Source: Allolobophora icterica (taxonomy: Eukaryota; Annelida; Clitellata; Crassiclitellata; Lumbricidae). From it: a stretch of 64,000 nucleotides of DNA. Below, piece after piece: positions 53,371-64,000 of this stretch. A program made the position numbers and the translations under genes. Position 1 is the stretch's first letter. The number at the start of each line of letters is the position of its first letter. Below the pieces are notes generated by a model, which saw only the letters and a program-made list of their open reading frames with translations, searched no databases and was not told the DNA's origin. The DNA lies in the NCBI GenBank assembly GCA_963556255.1, contig OY744604.1, positions 29,264,099 through 29,328,098 of the forward strand, read 5' to 3'.

Positions 53371-53609
53371 TCTTCCTAAGTGGTTAAAGTGGTTTTGGGT
53401 GAGCAGTGGGAACGCCAAAGCAGAGTTTTATTGGAACGCATGCGTTACCAGGGTTCTTTCATTGTGAGCAGTTGGAACGCAAGCAACGAATTTCGAGAGC
53501 AGTGGGAACGCCGTTCCCACGCGTTCCCACCAACTTTAACCCCTGATTAGTCTCTTCCTTCTACCCTCCATTCGCTCTCTACCTCCCTCCATTTCCTCTC
53601 TTCCTCCTT

Positions 53610-53985
53610 TTAAATTTCAAATTACTAATATTCTGTCTAATGTATAATATGAAGATAATTAAGATTTTACGGCACACTTTATAGGATGGTCAGTGCCAGT
53701 GGTCATTTTATTGGCAATACTAAGCTTCGGTACCGTTCGTAAATAATTAGGCCTGCGTACGGGAAGACTAATATTGTAGAGCTAAACTGATCATTTGTCA
53801 TGTACGCGTACGGTACGCGGGCATTACAAGACTATAGTTATATTGAGGTTCTTTGGGAATGATCAGATAAACTTGTGGCATTTTTAACGTACGCGTACGT
53901 TATTTTTTTTTGATAAGGTACGTAGGCCTATACGGTACGCCTACGTTATTCTGGTTAGTAACGTACGGTCGCACTTTGGTTAGGG
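53610..53985 (+). repeat. second copy of the about 400-bp direct duplication
   Basis: Same order as 52122-52535 with scattered substitutions, small indels and a divergent TACG-rich part. The copies lie about 1.5 kb apart in the same orientation. Confidence 0.9.
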
Positions 53986-54546
53986 GCAGGGATGATAGAA
54001 GAGTCTCTTGGCGTAGCTAGGGGGGGGAGCAGAGGGAGCGGCCGCTCCCCCTGAGACCATTTTCCAAGATGTGGGGCCTTTTCATAGTTTATTCCAATCG
54101 TTCAAAATTTATTCCAATCGTTCGAACGACATAATTTGTTTTCTGGAACTCTAGAAAGTATCGGTAAAATTTTGTCTAGCAGTTTACCTCGTCTTTCAAC
54201 ATTAAAAGAAGAACATTAGGCCCTAATTGCAATCGTATAGAATCTTTCGCGTTAGCTCTAAAAGTAGCCTACTTTGCGATACCAGATGGGCATTCAGAAT
54301 CTTGCAGAATTTATCATCACTAATAGCCTATAGTTGCCCTGCATAGAATCTGATCGTGGATGGTGAGATTAAAAGCTGCACTACGAAACAGTTGGCTGAG
54401 GCGAAGGGTATGCTTGTAACACCTGTTACGTTCGAATTCTTAGTTCTTCTAATATTCTGGAAAAAAGTGCTAGAGAAGGCTTTCAGTTTATCCAGATATC
54501 TACAGAGAAATAGCATTGATTTGATAACAGCCTTTCATTTGAATCA

Positions 54547-55047
54547 CAGAGGCGCGTTTACAGAAAACTGGGCCCTAGGCGCAAACATTTTTGGGGCCCC
54601 TCTGAACTTGTAGACTAAGAGTCTGAGACTCCGGTGGTGTTTAGCCAATCATGTGCAAAACCCACGAAGTTGAACTTACCTCGTCTTTCGTCTGAAGTCG
54701 TTTGTGAGTGTTATTGACACTCACTGTAAAATATGATTAGTTATAGAACTTATTTTCAAGGAATTTGAAGTTATTTGACTTAATGATTTGATCAACAACA
54801 AAAAACTGACATCGGGTGTTTAGTTGTATAAACAATCAATGCGAAATAGGCCCTACTCATTTTTACTTCTGGAATAATTTGAGCTCTTAAATTGTCCCCA
54901 TGGATTGTTATGTAAAGTTCTGGCAGATTGGCAAATTGTATTGGATAATTCTATAATTTAAAAAATGTTTTCCATCGTTTGGGGGCCCTCCGAGATTTGG
55001 GGGCCCTAGGCGCGCTCCTAGTTCGCCTACGTGTAAACGCGCATCTG
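54547..55047. mobile_element. hAT-type MITE nested in the transposase, 501 bp
   Basis: Ends CAGAGGCGCGTTTACA and TGTAAACGCGCATCTG, duplication TTGAATCA / TTGATTCA at 54539-54546 and 55048-55055. GGGCCCTAGGCGC lies inside both ends, like the 50255-51694 element. Confidence 0.9.
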
Positions 55048-55184
55048 TTGATTCAACTATTTGAAAACGATATTAAAAATATGCGAAATGAATTTTAATC
55101 TGAGTTTCAACGTATTGAGAATGAAGCAACTGAGCTGGCTCAAAAATGTGATATTATTGCTGACTATAAGCAACATAGTGTTTG

Positions 55185-55639
55185 TTGTTGGTCCGCAAAG
55201 GTTCACCAGTCACTCTATCACAGAGTAAAGCAGGGAGGCGACCTGACCGACGTCTCTCACGAGCGTAGACTCGGATCCGACCTGGGCTGGTGAACCAAAG
55301 TCCTCCGTGCCCACCTTCACGTGGTGCGGACTGTTGGTACCCTTCCAATGGAAGTACCCTTCCAATGGAGGGGGGACGAACGGGCACGGCAGGCAAAACC
55401 AGGGGAAGGCAATGGCAAACCACCCCTGTTAACATGCCAAGAAAATCGTCATGCGACACTTCAAACCGCGCCGATCGTCGCTGATGGTTGGACTCCCAGG
55501 CCGGAGCGCTGATGGGACTCCCAGGCCGACACGCGACTCAAGGGCTACTAGTACTGGGGAAGTAGCAAGACGGCAATGGAGACGGTGTTTCATGGCGATC
55601 GCTAGGGCTCCTAGAGCCGACAGCACAAACAAACAAAAA
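55185..55639 (+). mobile_element. retroposon insertion with A-rich tail, 455 bp
   Basis: AGTGTTTG is duplicated at 55177-55184 and 55640-55647. The 3' end is (ACAA)n plus A6. GC-rich body with GGGAAGGCAATGGCAAACCA and a duplicated CTTCCAATGG. Transposase sequence resumes after it. Confidence 0.8.
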
Positions 55640-55734
55640 AGTGTTTGAAAAAGAAAGAGATTCCACGAGGAAATGTCAGTGGATGATGTTATATCTGATT
55701 CATGGTTGAACCGTAAATAGTGTCACTAGACTGT

Positions 55735-56200
55735 GTCATAAATCTTCTCTTGACTATATACTGTTCCTCGCTCTGCTATGGCCTATCTTCTAGTCTTTTG
55801 ACGTGCCTCAATCGAATGCAACGCTTTGCGGCGCGCCTTTATTTGGTCGAATATCAAAATTTGGCCAGGTCTCTGGTTATATGCTGGAGGTCCTGCATTG
55901 GCTCCAGCCAACTGTCAGCCAGCGTGTAGTATAAGGGCCGGTTGTTTCCCTGGTCTGGAGGCGCTTTCTGGGATGCGCTCCAGCTTATCTGCGGGTCCTT
56001 TGCCGCCCCATGCTGGGAGTTCAGGGTAGTCGCCACCACCGATCTTCGGGCAAAGGGGTTCTCATTGTGCTTTTTGCCCACACAGCCACCATGCAGAACC
56101 GTGTTTTTCAGGGGTGGACCCGACGGCATGGAACGGGCTCTCCTGGGATCTGCGCCTGTTCCCCAGAACTCCCTCTGATACGTTCTATATTCGATTGAAA
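55735..56200 (+). pseudogene. LINE reverse-transcriptase C-terminal fragment
   Basis: Across several frames it preserves the tail pattern of non-LTR polyproteins: LNRMQRFAARL, a broken LHWL...SQRV stretch, and a final SDTFYIRLKLL. Frameshifted and stop-damaged. Boundaries are approximate. Confidence 0.6.
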
Positions 56201-56743
56201 CTGCTTGATTACGATCGAAAGACAGTTCGCTAGTGAAATGGATTATGACGAAGTAATCGATAACTTTGCTAAAATGAAGCCTAGACGAAAAAGACTATTG
56301 TAATTGGTTTGTGTATTTTGGTAGTTGGGCCTTTTTTATGTGCTCGCTCCCCCTGGTGTTAAAACCTGGCTACGCCACTGAGAAGAGAGTGAGTCAGTGC
56401 TGGAGGAGGCAAATGTGTCTATAGAAGAGATTAAAATACTCTATTATTCTCACACGATATCTTAATTATCGTGTCGAAGTAAGACGAGGCAGAGAGGGAG
56501 AGGTTGCCTCGTCTTGCCTCGTCTTGAAAATTACGACGAGGCACTCGCCTCGTCTTGCCTCATACTGGCTACGGGCCTGCTGAGAACTTAACTGTTTACC
56601 ATCATCCTATGATTCCGCTCAATTTGCCAGCCTAGTTAAACGGGACTCTGGTCATTTCAAGGTTTGCCTCTGTGTTCAGATCAACTGTTCACGAGTTGTA
56701 GAAATCAACGTGGTAAAATATAGGATCAAAAATGAAGAGTTGT

Positions 56744-56749
56744 TGTTGT

Positions 56750-56830
<81 letters not shown>

Positions 56831-56865
56831 GATGATAATGATGATGATGATGATTGTCATCAAAG
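56744..56865. repeat. (GAT)n array beside a TRIM exon
   Basis: About 120 bp of GAT/ATG repeat with one frame slip at 56830. It starts 15 bp inside the intron downstream (in transcription) of the exon at 56880-56951, close enough to affect the donor. Confidence 0.95.
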
Positions 56866-56879
56866 TGCAATAAATATAC

Positions 56880-56951
56880 CTGAGCCTTCAGATTCCGAGG
56901 TAGAAGAACCTTCTTTATCATTTCTAATAAATGTACCTGAGTTGCTTGCAC
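56880..56951 (-). CDS. TRIM gene, linker exon (72 bp)
   Basis: Acceptor TTTGCACAG and donor GTATAT bound 72 bp, phase 1-1, open (ASNSGTFIRNDKEGSSTSESEGS). Internal GTACAT and AAGAAG could act as alternative splice sites giving shorter versions. Confidence 0.68.
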
Positions 56952-57489
56952 CTGTGCAAATAGAAGATCAATAGCTAGCAAAACATGATTGTCATTAAGC
57001 TAAGTGTCAATGTATTTTAGGTTACTGCAAAGGTAAAATGCCATAGAAGAAGAAGAAGAAATTGCACAACCAATTTTCAATGATTTTCAAATATAAATGT
57101 GATTCATAGCCTTTCTTGAAATTTACCAACAGACACATTTTCCTTATAATTTAATTTCTACTGTGCATTTATCTAATCGTCTTTATATCTGACCCATCGA
57201 CAACAATTTGAAACCAAACAAGATTCATTGTTTCTCTGGTGCATCAGCTGATACTTTTAATCCTGAGTTTTGGGTGCTGAGAAACAAAAGGTTTATTGTA
57301 GTGATCATCATTGGTTTGCGTAATTGGTTTTAAATATACATTTCTTATAAACATTTAAAATTACATTTTAAATACATAGCCTACATTTTACAAGGCTCCT
57401 ATGGAAACTAAATATGCACAGCTCTTTCTATCGATGAACTTTACACACCATTCAGGTTAACATTGACAATGCTTTTGTGAAGTTATTTT

Positions 57490-57722
57490 ATTTATTTATT
57501 CCGGATATTTCTATAGCGCCTCCTCAAGTCTACTACTATTACTCAGAGGCGCTCCCGACTACAGCATTTGATACTGTGCCGGAATTTTCACGCCGAAGCG
57601 CCACGAGCAATTGCAAGCGAAGGACTTGCCCAAGGTCCGTGTGCAGCGGCTAGAGTGGGATTCGAACCTGCAACCCTCCGGTCACAAGGCGTCGAAATTA
57701 CCACTGAGCCACCACGCCCCAG
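57490..57722 (-). mobile_element. tRNA-derived SINE (TRIM intron)
   Basis: Minus strand shows A box TGGCTCAGTGGTAA, B box GGTTCGAATCCC and core CTTGGGCAAGTCCTTCGCTTG, then an AGGCGCTATAGAAATA-type 3' part and an AT-rich tail (ATAAATAAATAA). The tRNA-like head is the best preserved in the window. Confidence 0.85.
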
Positions 57723-58095
57723 AAGTATGCACAATAGATCCCCTATTAAATGTCTAAGTAGCCCACAAGCATACATAGCACAGGGCTCCTGTAGACATCA
57801 GTGAATTAGCAAAACTACAGGTCACTCACTTACATACAGTGAATAATTACAAGGATGAATACAATATATTCATATAGTATAACTCTAGCATATGACTGTA
57901 AAAATTCCTAGCAATTATCGTCTAACTAGGCAAACCTAATAGTACAGATCTAGGTCTCCTGCAGAGCAAAATTACTGCATTTATAGGTCAGCACAAGACT
58001 GTTTCCATTTGTTCAGCCTATTCTATGCAATTAGTTGGCTGAACAATAATATAATTATAATCAATACTATAATTATAATCAATTAGTTCTCTGGT
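57723..58095. other. TRIM intron, nothing recognised
   Basis: AT-rich. No ORF or repeat termini seen. Confidence 0.5.
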
Positions 58096-58103
58096 GGTAG
58101 AAC

Positions 58104-58371
58104 CAGTGCTTTTTTTCAGCTGGAACACGCCGGAACGGCGTTCTGGCACCTTTTTTCAGGTAGTAAAAAATAATGTATTTATTTTAATAATAAAAACAAT
58201 AATTGAATTATTTTAATTTAAATTCAGTGTTGTGAACTGTTTTCAGTGTTTATTGAGACCCCTCCCAACCCCCAAACCAGTTTTTCTCGGGATTTTAGCC
58301 TGCCCATAATTATTCCGTTCTGGAACCTATTGTTCTGTTCCGGAACCTTTTTTTCCAGAATAAAAGCACTG
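58104..58371. mobile_element. hAT-type MITE, 268 bp (TRIM intron)
   Basis: Ends CAGTGCTTTTTTTC and AATAAAAGCACTG with exact duplication GGTAGAAC at 58096-58103 and 58372-58379. GGAACC/GGAACG words flank the core. Confidence 0.92.
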
Positions 58372-58379
58372 GGTAGAAC

Positions 58380-60038
58380 TAATGTCATAGCAGAGCAGGA
58401 GGTGGAGAAGGAGGAGAAAAGGAGGAGGAGGAGGAGGAGGAGGATGATTTGAATTCCGGCCATTGCATAACTTTTACCAGTGACTGTTAAACTTTCCCAT
58501 ACTGAAGAAAGTTGATACTGCAGTACTACTGCAGTTGTATGATGTGCATCTCATCCAAGGAGTCTTTCAATCCAACAATACACCTCTCAGGATGGAGTTT
58601 AAAAGGGGCATAATAAATATGTCACTGCCAGCATCAATACTATTTGGTCATATATATCAACAAAATGTGCAATATAAATACCAAGATGACTGCATACACT
58701 TCACCAGCTTATGTGTGTGACACTGTGTGCGTATTTATCAGGTCACTTGAACAATGAACATCTCTCCAGGCCCTGAGTAATGATGTCAGGCTTAATTATA
58801 CTCCAATCATACATAAGCATATGATTGTGTGTATTTAACTGTATGTAAAGTCAATGGGTTCGAAGATTCACTTTGAGACTCTTGAAGAAACAGAACTGTA
58901 CAGCCTCTGCAAATTTAATAATTAAACAAATACATCAAAGCTGATATCCTCGCCTATGCAATAAAGCAATAACTGAATAAATTCATTTAACTTTCATATT
59001 AATGATTACTGAGTACAAAAGGGGATGAGTATAGAATCCTGCAGATGCATGTGATAGATAGATACATAATTGTCTGACTCATAATTACTAATTAACTGAA
59101 CCTGCTTCCTGCACATGTGGTTGACCTGTGCCACTGAGCTGTGGTGTTACTTTCAAGGCATCTGTCATAATACATTACGCAACCAAATGATAACCGCAAT
59201 TAAACAATTTGTAGCATAAAAGCGGAATAGCAGGGTTTGACAACTTTGACGAAATGACCCATAACAGATGGATCAGAACAACTGAAAAGTATTTGTAACA
59301 ACATTGTATATGACCTGAACATCATAAGCTCAAAATACCTGGAGCACATAATAAAGCCAAGACTCTGGAACCAGTAAACTGTTATGTTTCAGGCAATGGA
59401 AAATCATAGACAACAGGTTTGGTTTCATACTGAAATCCAATGGTCAAGCAGATAGAGTCAGATGGCAGTACGGTAGTTATTTATATGGCAGCGCTTGTGA
59501 ATAAGCTCAGCACTGGTGAAAAAGCTCATGTCCTGCGCATAGGTTAAAAATTTCGCTTTAGAAATTTGAAGTTTACGAATACGATTAGTTCTGATGAGTG
59601 ATGCTTCATGTAGGCTTATATACTGTAGATCACAGACTGATTGATGTCTAAGTTCCCACAGTGGTCCAATACTGAGCATCTGATGCCAGAAATGCTCAAT
59701 CTGAGCAACTAAGAACAATCAGTTTAGCTATTTCTGTTAGTAATCAATGAACACTTTAGTCAGCGCTTGTGAATAAGCTCAGCATGCGAAACAAAGCACT
59801 TAGCTTTAGAGTAGCTAGTGCTTTAGAAGTTTAAAGTTCACAAAAACGATTAGTTATGATGAGTAAGTGATCCTTCACATATGTTTATATACGAGTTCAA
59901 TATTATATTGTAGTGCTAAAGTTTAAAGCCTATGTAAGATCATCTGTAATAGATACAGGTCATAACATTTTTAGTTTCCTGAGCAAGTACTATAATAAAG
60001 ATTAAAGAAAAATACAAGATGCAGAACAGAATACTTAC
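58380..60038. other. TRIM intron
   Basis: A (GGA)n run lies at 58408-58445. Two diverged copies of an about 120-bp segment (CAGCGCTTGTGAATAAGCTCAGC...AAACGATTAGTT) occur at 59489-59615 and 59761-59885. No additional exon could be defended, though short ones could be missed. Confidence 0.5.
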
Positions 60039-60107
60039 ACATATTTTTCACTTCTTTGGCATTTTCACTCTCTTCAAATTTCTGTAGATTATTGAAGTCT
60101 TCCACTT
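60039..60107 (-). CDS. TRIM gene, exon 2 (69 bp)
   Basis: Acceptor TTTATCTGTAG and consensus donor GTAAGT, phase 1-1. It encodes charged helical sequence (EVEDFNNLQKFEESENAKEVKNM) that may extend the coiled coil. Confidence 0.78.
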
Positions 60108-60366
60108 CTACAGATAAACATCAATTTAAAAAGGTCAATTATGGATAAAATAAAACAGAGAGGTAGCAATATTTGTCATTTATTCAGCGAGTCTCTTACC
60201 AGTCAAAATCAGTTTTTTTAAACCTACACTAGTACACTTGAACTGTAACACAGATATTTATAAACTGAGGTCTATCACATACCGAGTATTTTTATGTTTG
60301 TGAATTTCTCAAAAGTATTGCCTAATTATAGTAAGCTCAGTGAAAACACATATTAAAAGAAATTAC

Positions 60367-61489
60367 CATTGAGTTCGCCAATTACGTTGTTCTGTGTCAG
60401 AACTGTTTCTAGATTAGTCTTTCTGAATACCATTTGAAACCTAACTTCGGAACTTAAGAGATTTGCAATGGTCGATTGCTGCAACTCATTGGACCTAGTT
60501 TCTAGCCAGTGTGCCTCTCGGCAAATGTCGATGTCGGATCCTTCTCTTGAGAGTCCACTGCAATAACTCAAATAGCTGTCTAAGCAAGAATATTTAAACA
60601 TGACATCACCCATCAGTATTTCAACGTCCTTCTCTTTCTCTTGTTTCTTATCGCTCAGCATAAACAACAGAGATTTCGCATCATCGTCAGCACGTTTCAC
60701 AATTGCATCTCGACTGTCAGTTATAGCCTTTTCCAGTTGTGCCGTCTCAAGAAGTATAGCTCCCTTTCCATTTTCAAGCTCATCTTTCTTGTTCAATAAA
60801 ACCTCTTTCTCAGGCGACAGTCTGGCAATGCTCTGTTGAATCTGGTCGCGAAACATTTGAGAGGCATCCGTGATCGGTTTTCTTTCATGATTCGGGTGCT
60901 TTTCGATGTAGCACATGGCACAAAGAACTTCCCTGCACTTTAGACAATACAAGTTAATCGGATGTTGTTTGTGGCTATCACAGTAAACTGAAGCGCCAGG
61001 TTCTAGCTCGACTTCGCGTTCTGGATTGTCCGATATTGCCATCAATGCGTGCTTCCTATCCGACACATTTCTAATGTGACTGATACAACAGTCTGAGCAC
61101 AATCTCTCCTTACAGTCACTACAGTACATCTCAGCATTTGGCGGCTCCCCTGCTGCCACTGAATTCCTACGACAAATGTCACAAGAACTATTCACGGCAG
61201 AGGTCGAATTAACGATCACCATAGTTTCTTTCAGTCTCATCAGGAAGAAATTCTTATGCAGACCTTCGACGCCGTTTTCATTCAGTGGGAACTCACTTCT
61301 ACACATAGGGCAGGTTATCGCATTTCCCGAGTCACATCTGCTTAACATCTCCTTCAGACACTTGAGACAGAAAGAGTGAATACAAGGCAACATTCGTGCG
61401 TCTTCGAAGACATCTTTACAGACGCTGCACTCAAGTATGTCGTTAAGACTCTCCCGAATACGCCTTAAATTTCCTTCACTTATAGCCAT
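60367..61489 (-). CDS. TRIM gene, exon 1: RING, B-box 1 and 2, coiled coil
   Basis: 1,123 bp from the ATG at 61489 to a GTAATT donor at 60361-60366 (phase 1). RING C3HC4: C21, C24, C36, H38, C41, C44, C60, C63, all present, so E3 ubiquitin-ligase activity is expected. B-box 1 is at about 102-150 (SSCDICRR...MYCSDCKERLCSDC), B-box 2 at about 167-206 (VYCDSHKQHPINLYCLKCREVLCAMC) and a Lys/Glu-rich coiled coil at about 210-300. The rest (VEILMGDVMFKYSCLDSYL...) continues the helical region. With the downstream NHL-like exon this is a TRIM2/3/56/71-type architecture, an expanded group in invertebrate deuterostomes. An innate-immune or RNA-regulatory role cannot be separated from sequence. The frame runs only 3 codons past the donor. 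Confidence 0.92.
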
Positions 61490-62000
61490 ATCAATTTAAC
61501 TAGATTGTTATCGCTTTGGAAGGCTGGACCTGGGATAAATAGACGGCCACAGACATCGCCTGCGATGAATCAGAAAAGACGAGCTCTGATTTGCTGACGC
61601 GTTGCCGCTTCGTATCCCTTTAGTAATCTTAATCCCAGGCTGGACGATGGATGATCTCCCTCTTGCTTCATCGAAAGTCAAACTCTTCGTTCTTCACACA
61701 AGCACGTGAGGCAAAAGTTTTAACGAAGCTCTGCTTAAAATATACTGTGATTAAGATTAATCAGTCCATACTCCCTTTAATGATAAAACATTTTACGTAA
61801 AACATTCAGGTTTCTCTTAGAACGGTTCTGCGTTTCCCAATGTTACGACTTATAAATAGGCCTAAACTGCCGCAACAAAGAATGTACCGAATGTAGATAC
61901 ACGAGCACATTAAGTAAATGGAAATTCCTGTTTGGGGAATTTTGGTCACAACGACAGATCACGTGACCTCGAAAACGAAAGTAATCTCGAGATTTTTACA
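61490..62000 (-). promoter_or_regulatory. TRIM upstream region with kappaB-like, E-box and IRF-like motifs
   Basis: A TATA-like CTATTTATC (minus strand) lies at about 61533-61541, about 45-50 bp before the ATG. A cluster at 61920-61981 contains GGAAATTCC (61920-61928), GGGGAATTTT (61934-61943), TCACGTGA (61959-61966) and GAAAACGAAAG (61971-61981). These match NF-kappaB, E-box and IRF/ISRE consensus forms. Their use is not shown. Confidence 0.5.
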
Positions 62001-62352
62001 GTGCCGAAAAAGCGATGTCACGGGAACCAGCTTATTAACAGGCACTCAGTAAAATCATAATCGATGGGCGGGGGATCAAATCGGGTCCAAGTCAAGATCC
62101 AAAGGGGTCATTTAGGCAGTCAGACAGCTAACTTAAAGGAGGAGGGTGTGTAGGGTTGAAACGGCGAGGGAGGTAAAGGGAGAATAGGAGGAGTCGGGAT
62201 AGGATTTGTGAAAGAGCAGTGTTTCAGTTTTGAGTGAAAGACCTGTGGACAGATGGAAAGAGGTGAGGTTTTGGTGAATTCGTATGATGCATTTGATAGT
62301 TCTCGTAGTAGGCTACTGATCGGAGTTTATTCCAGAGGGGTGGGACATCGTA

Positions 62353-62610
<258 letters not shown>

Positions 62611-62831
62611 TTATCATCACTATCATCATTGCACAGAACATAATATAGCCTAATCTGAAGCGCCATCTCAGGAGGGTTCAGAGTATGATAGTAGGCCTAT
62701 AGGCTACAACAGAAGACCTAAAGCAGCCTAATGGCACGGAGAGGCAGACGATGTTCTCTCCGAAATCTTCCGAAACAGGTAGGAGGTCTCCGACTCGATC
62801 TCCGTGTAGTGAGCCATATATAGCTGTTTTT

Positions 62832-62980
62832 CAGTGTTGGGTATATATGAGTTAACTCATATGAGTTTAAACTCACGAGTTAACTCACTTGCTGTGATTT
62901 ATGAATTTGAGTTAACTCATATTTTCTGTGAGTTTGAGTTGTAACTGTCAATTATTTTAAACTCAACTCACTCTTCGGCA
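62832..62980. repeat. GAGTTAACTC palindrome cluster
   Basis: CAGTGTTGGGTA is followed by repeated TGAGTTAACTCA and AAACTCA words in both orientations. The start looks like a hAT-type terminus, but I could not find a matching right end in the window. Confidence 0.5.
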
Positions 62981-63808
62981 CTCGGCACATATTATGTTGA
63001 AACAAGCCTTTTTTATATCGTCGGCTTTCCATGCTGGTGAGTGGTGACGGCAGGGAGGGTCCTAAACACTGCTAGCGGACAGTATTTAAGCACTGCATAT
63101 TTTGTATATTGTGAACAGTTAAGAACAACATGGCTGAAGTAGGGGAAAGGCTTGTATTATGGGCCACCGTGTAATATGGGCCTCGGCTGTTTTTCCCACC
63201 TATCATGTCTGCGAAGAGCTCTTACCGTGCGAAACGATCCGTCTACTTATTTAAACTTCATGTTGTGAATTTGAGCTGTTGGTAGTAAATTCTGAACGAA
63301 CAGTAACAATTTTAAGTTTTGGTACATATTGCTTATAAAATTGGTTAAACTTCAACAGCTGTTGTGCAGTGATATTTTACTTCTAAAAATAATTCCTAAT
63401 TCAGTTCTAATTCAGTTCTGAGCTCTTGAATTTTACTTCTAATTCTAATTTTACTTCACAAATAATTTTACTTCTCATTCCTATTTTAGTTCTCAAAAAA
63501 TTTTACTTCTTATTTTAGTTTTCCAAATAATTACACTGGTCAACAATGATTTTATTGCCGATTATATTAGAGCGATTTTATGGTAAACCTGTGGTGCTGA
63601 TTCCGAATATGGAGTCGGTTTTGCTAGATTGGCTCTAGTTTTTGAGTTATTCGACTAATTATGAGCATTTAATGGTTAGGCGGAGCACAGTAACAAATTG
63701 CATTGAAATCGTCTCACATTTTGTACCAAAGTGCACACATAAAATACATAATGGCATTGTCCGCGGTATGATAACATTTAAACATGGTAAGCTGATTGAT
63801 AAAAATCA
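62981..63808. other. non-coding, nothing recognised
   Basis: AT-rich, with repeated TTTTACTTCTAATT words at 63370-63530. No gene seen. Confidence 0.5.
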
Positions 63809-64000
63809 CGATTTTTAGACTTTTATAAGGCTTTTGACACTGTCAGACACTCTTTCCTGGCCGACCAACTGGCCCTCTTACCCATCCCCATCAATTTTCA
63901 TAATTGGATCCTTTCTCTCCTTAGTAATCGCAGCCATTGCACTAAGTTCCATGGTATCACATCGTCCCTGGCCAGAATTAATGCAAGTATCATCCAGAGC
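63809..64000 (+). pseudogene. non-LTR reverse-transcriptase fragment, cut by the window end
   Basis: The plus frame is open to the edge and reads LDFYKAFDTVRHSFLADQL, then NWILSLLSNRSHCTKFHG and SLARINASIIQS. This is the palm motif A region (DF-KAFDTV-H) and the downstream stretch of jockey/CR1/I-type reverse transcriptases. Whether the element is intact beyond the window is unknown. Confidence 0.8.

Larger units (their letters stand above)
54005..56380 (+). mobile_element. decayed hAT transposon carrying three nested insertions
   Basis: Ends TTGGCGTAGCTAGG and CCTGGCTACGCCACTG are inverted. AGAAGAGT / AGAAGAGA flank it at 53997-54004 and 56381-56388. Transposase pieces of the DUF4371/hAT type can be read on the plus strand at 54370-54538 (FEFLVLLIFWKKVLEKAFSLSRYLQRNSIDLITA), 55056-55176 and 55648-55720. 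They are split by a MITE (54547-55047), a retroposon (55185-55639) and a LINE fragment (about 55735-56200). Not functional. Confidence 0.82.

Noticed and set aside
54660..54720. CTTACCTCGTCTTTC as a further TRIM donor/exon on the minus strand
   Set aside because: It lies inside the nested MITE at 54547-55047 and has no paired acceptor giving an open phase-1 exon.
56910..56936. A 27-nt intron inside the TRIM linker exon at 56880-56951
   Set aside because: Too short for a normal spliceosomal intron and the full 72 bp is open in the right phase, so it is treated as one exon.
57588..57776. Possible functional tRNA genes at the A/B-box heads (7531, 31200, 47796, 57660 and others)
   Set aside because: Acceptor and anticodon stems do not pair properly and each is followed by a SINE body and tail.

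Overview
The window looks like a gene-poor, transposon- and microsatellite-rich piece of an animal nuclear genome, most likely a marine invertebrate deuterostome such as an echinoderm. The evidence is spliced TRIM/NHL exons, tRNA-derived SINEs, hAT-type MITEs with 8-bp target duplications, LINE reverse-transcriptase fragments, and a palindromic AGGCCTA word that recurs through the non-coding DNA. No species can be named from the sequence alone. A 200-base assembly gap lies at 35976-36175.

The centrepiece is a complete 18.2-kb Polinton/Maverick (adintovirus-like) element at 9579-27798. It has 211-bp terminal inverted repeats that I read as identical, 5-6 bp target duplications and a full virion gene set. 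This comprises small left-end ORFs, protein-primed DNA polymerase B (+), RVE integrase (-, broken by one in-frame TAG), a zinc-ribbon/phospholipase A2-like protein (-), a packaging ATPase, a 370-aa structural candidate, a minor capsid (penton-type) protein, a pVI-like basic protein, a double-jelly-roll major capsid protein, a 201-aa hydrophobic protein, an adenain-like protease, a fibre with a discoidin-like head, a 181-aa protein and a 201-aa membrane protein. Two of these, the ATPase and the protease, have no usable ATG in their own frame. Each begins exactly one frame behind an A_AAA_AAC heptamer placed for -1 ribosomal frameshifting, and the protease site has a stem-loop 8 nt downstream. 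This is the most interesting signal in the window.

The Polinton sits inside a hAT-type MITE (8940-27975), which sits inside another MITE (8820-28055), which sits inside a SINE. Each junction has its own target-site duplication. Two further copies of the middle MITE (39547-40491 and 40897-41810) reveal the empty target site.

The right half holds one host gene on the minus strand, 61489 down to 46220. It is a TRIM protein with RING, two B-boxes and coiled coil in exon 1, at least four short phase-1 linker exons, and a last exon with an NHL-like propeller. Its introns are packed with hAT elements, SINEs and LINE pieces, some nested. Upstream of its ATG lies a compact cluster of kappaB-like, E-box and IRF-like motifs. 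The remaining sequence is micro- and minisatellites (CCAT, TATG, ATC, GACA/GATA, 41-bp and 49-bp arrays) and decayed repeats.
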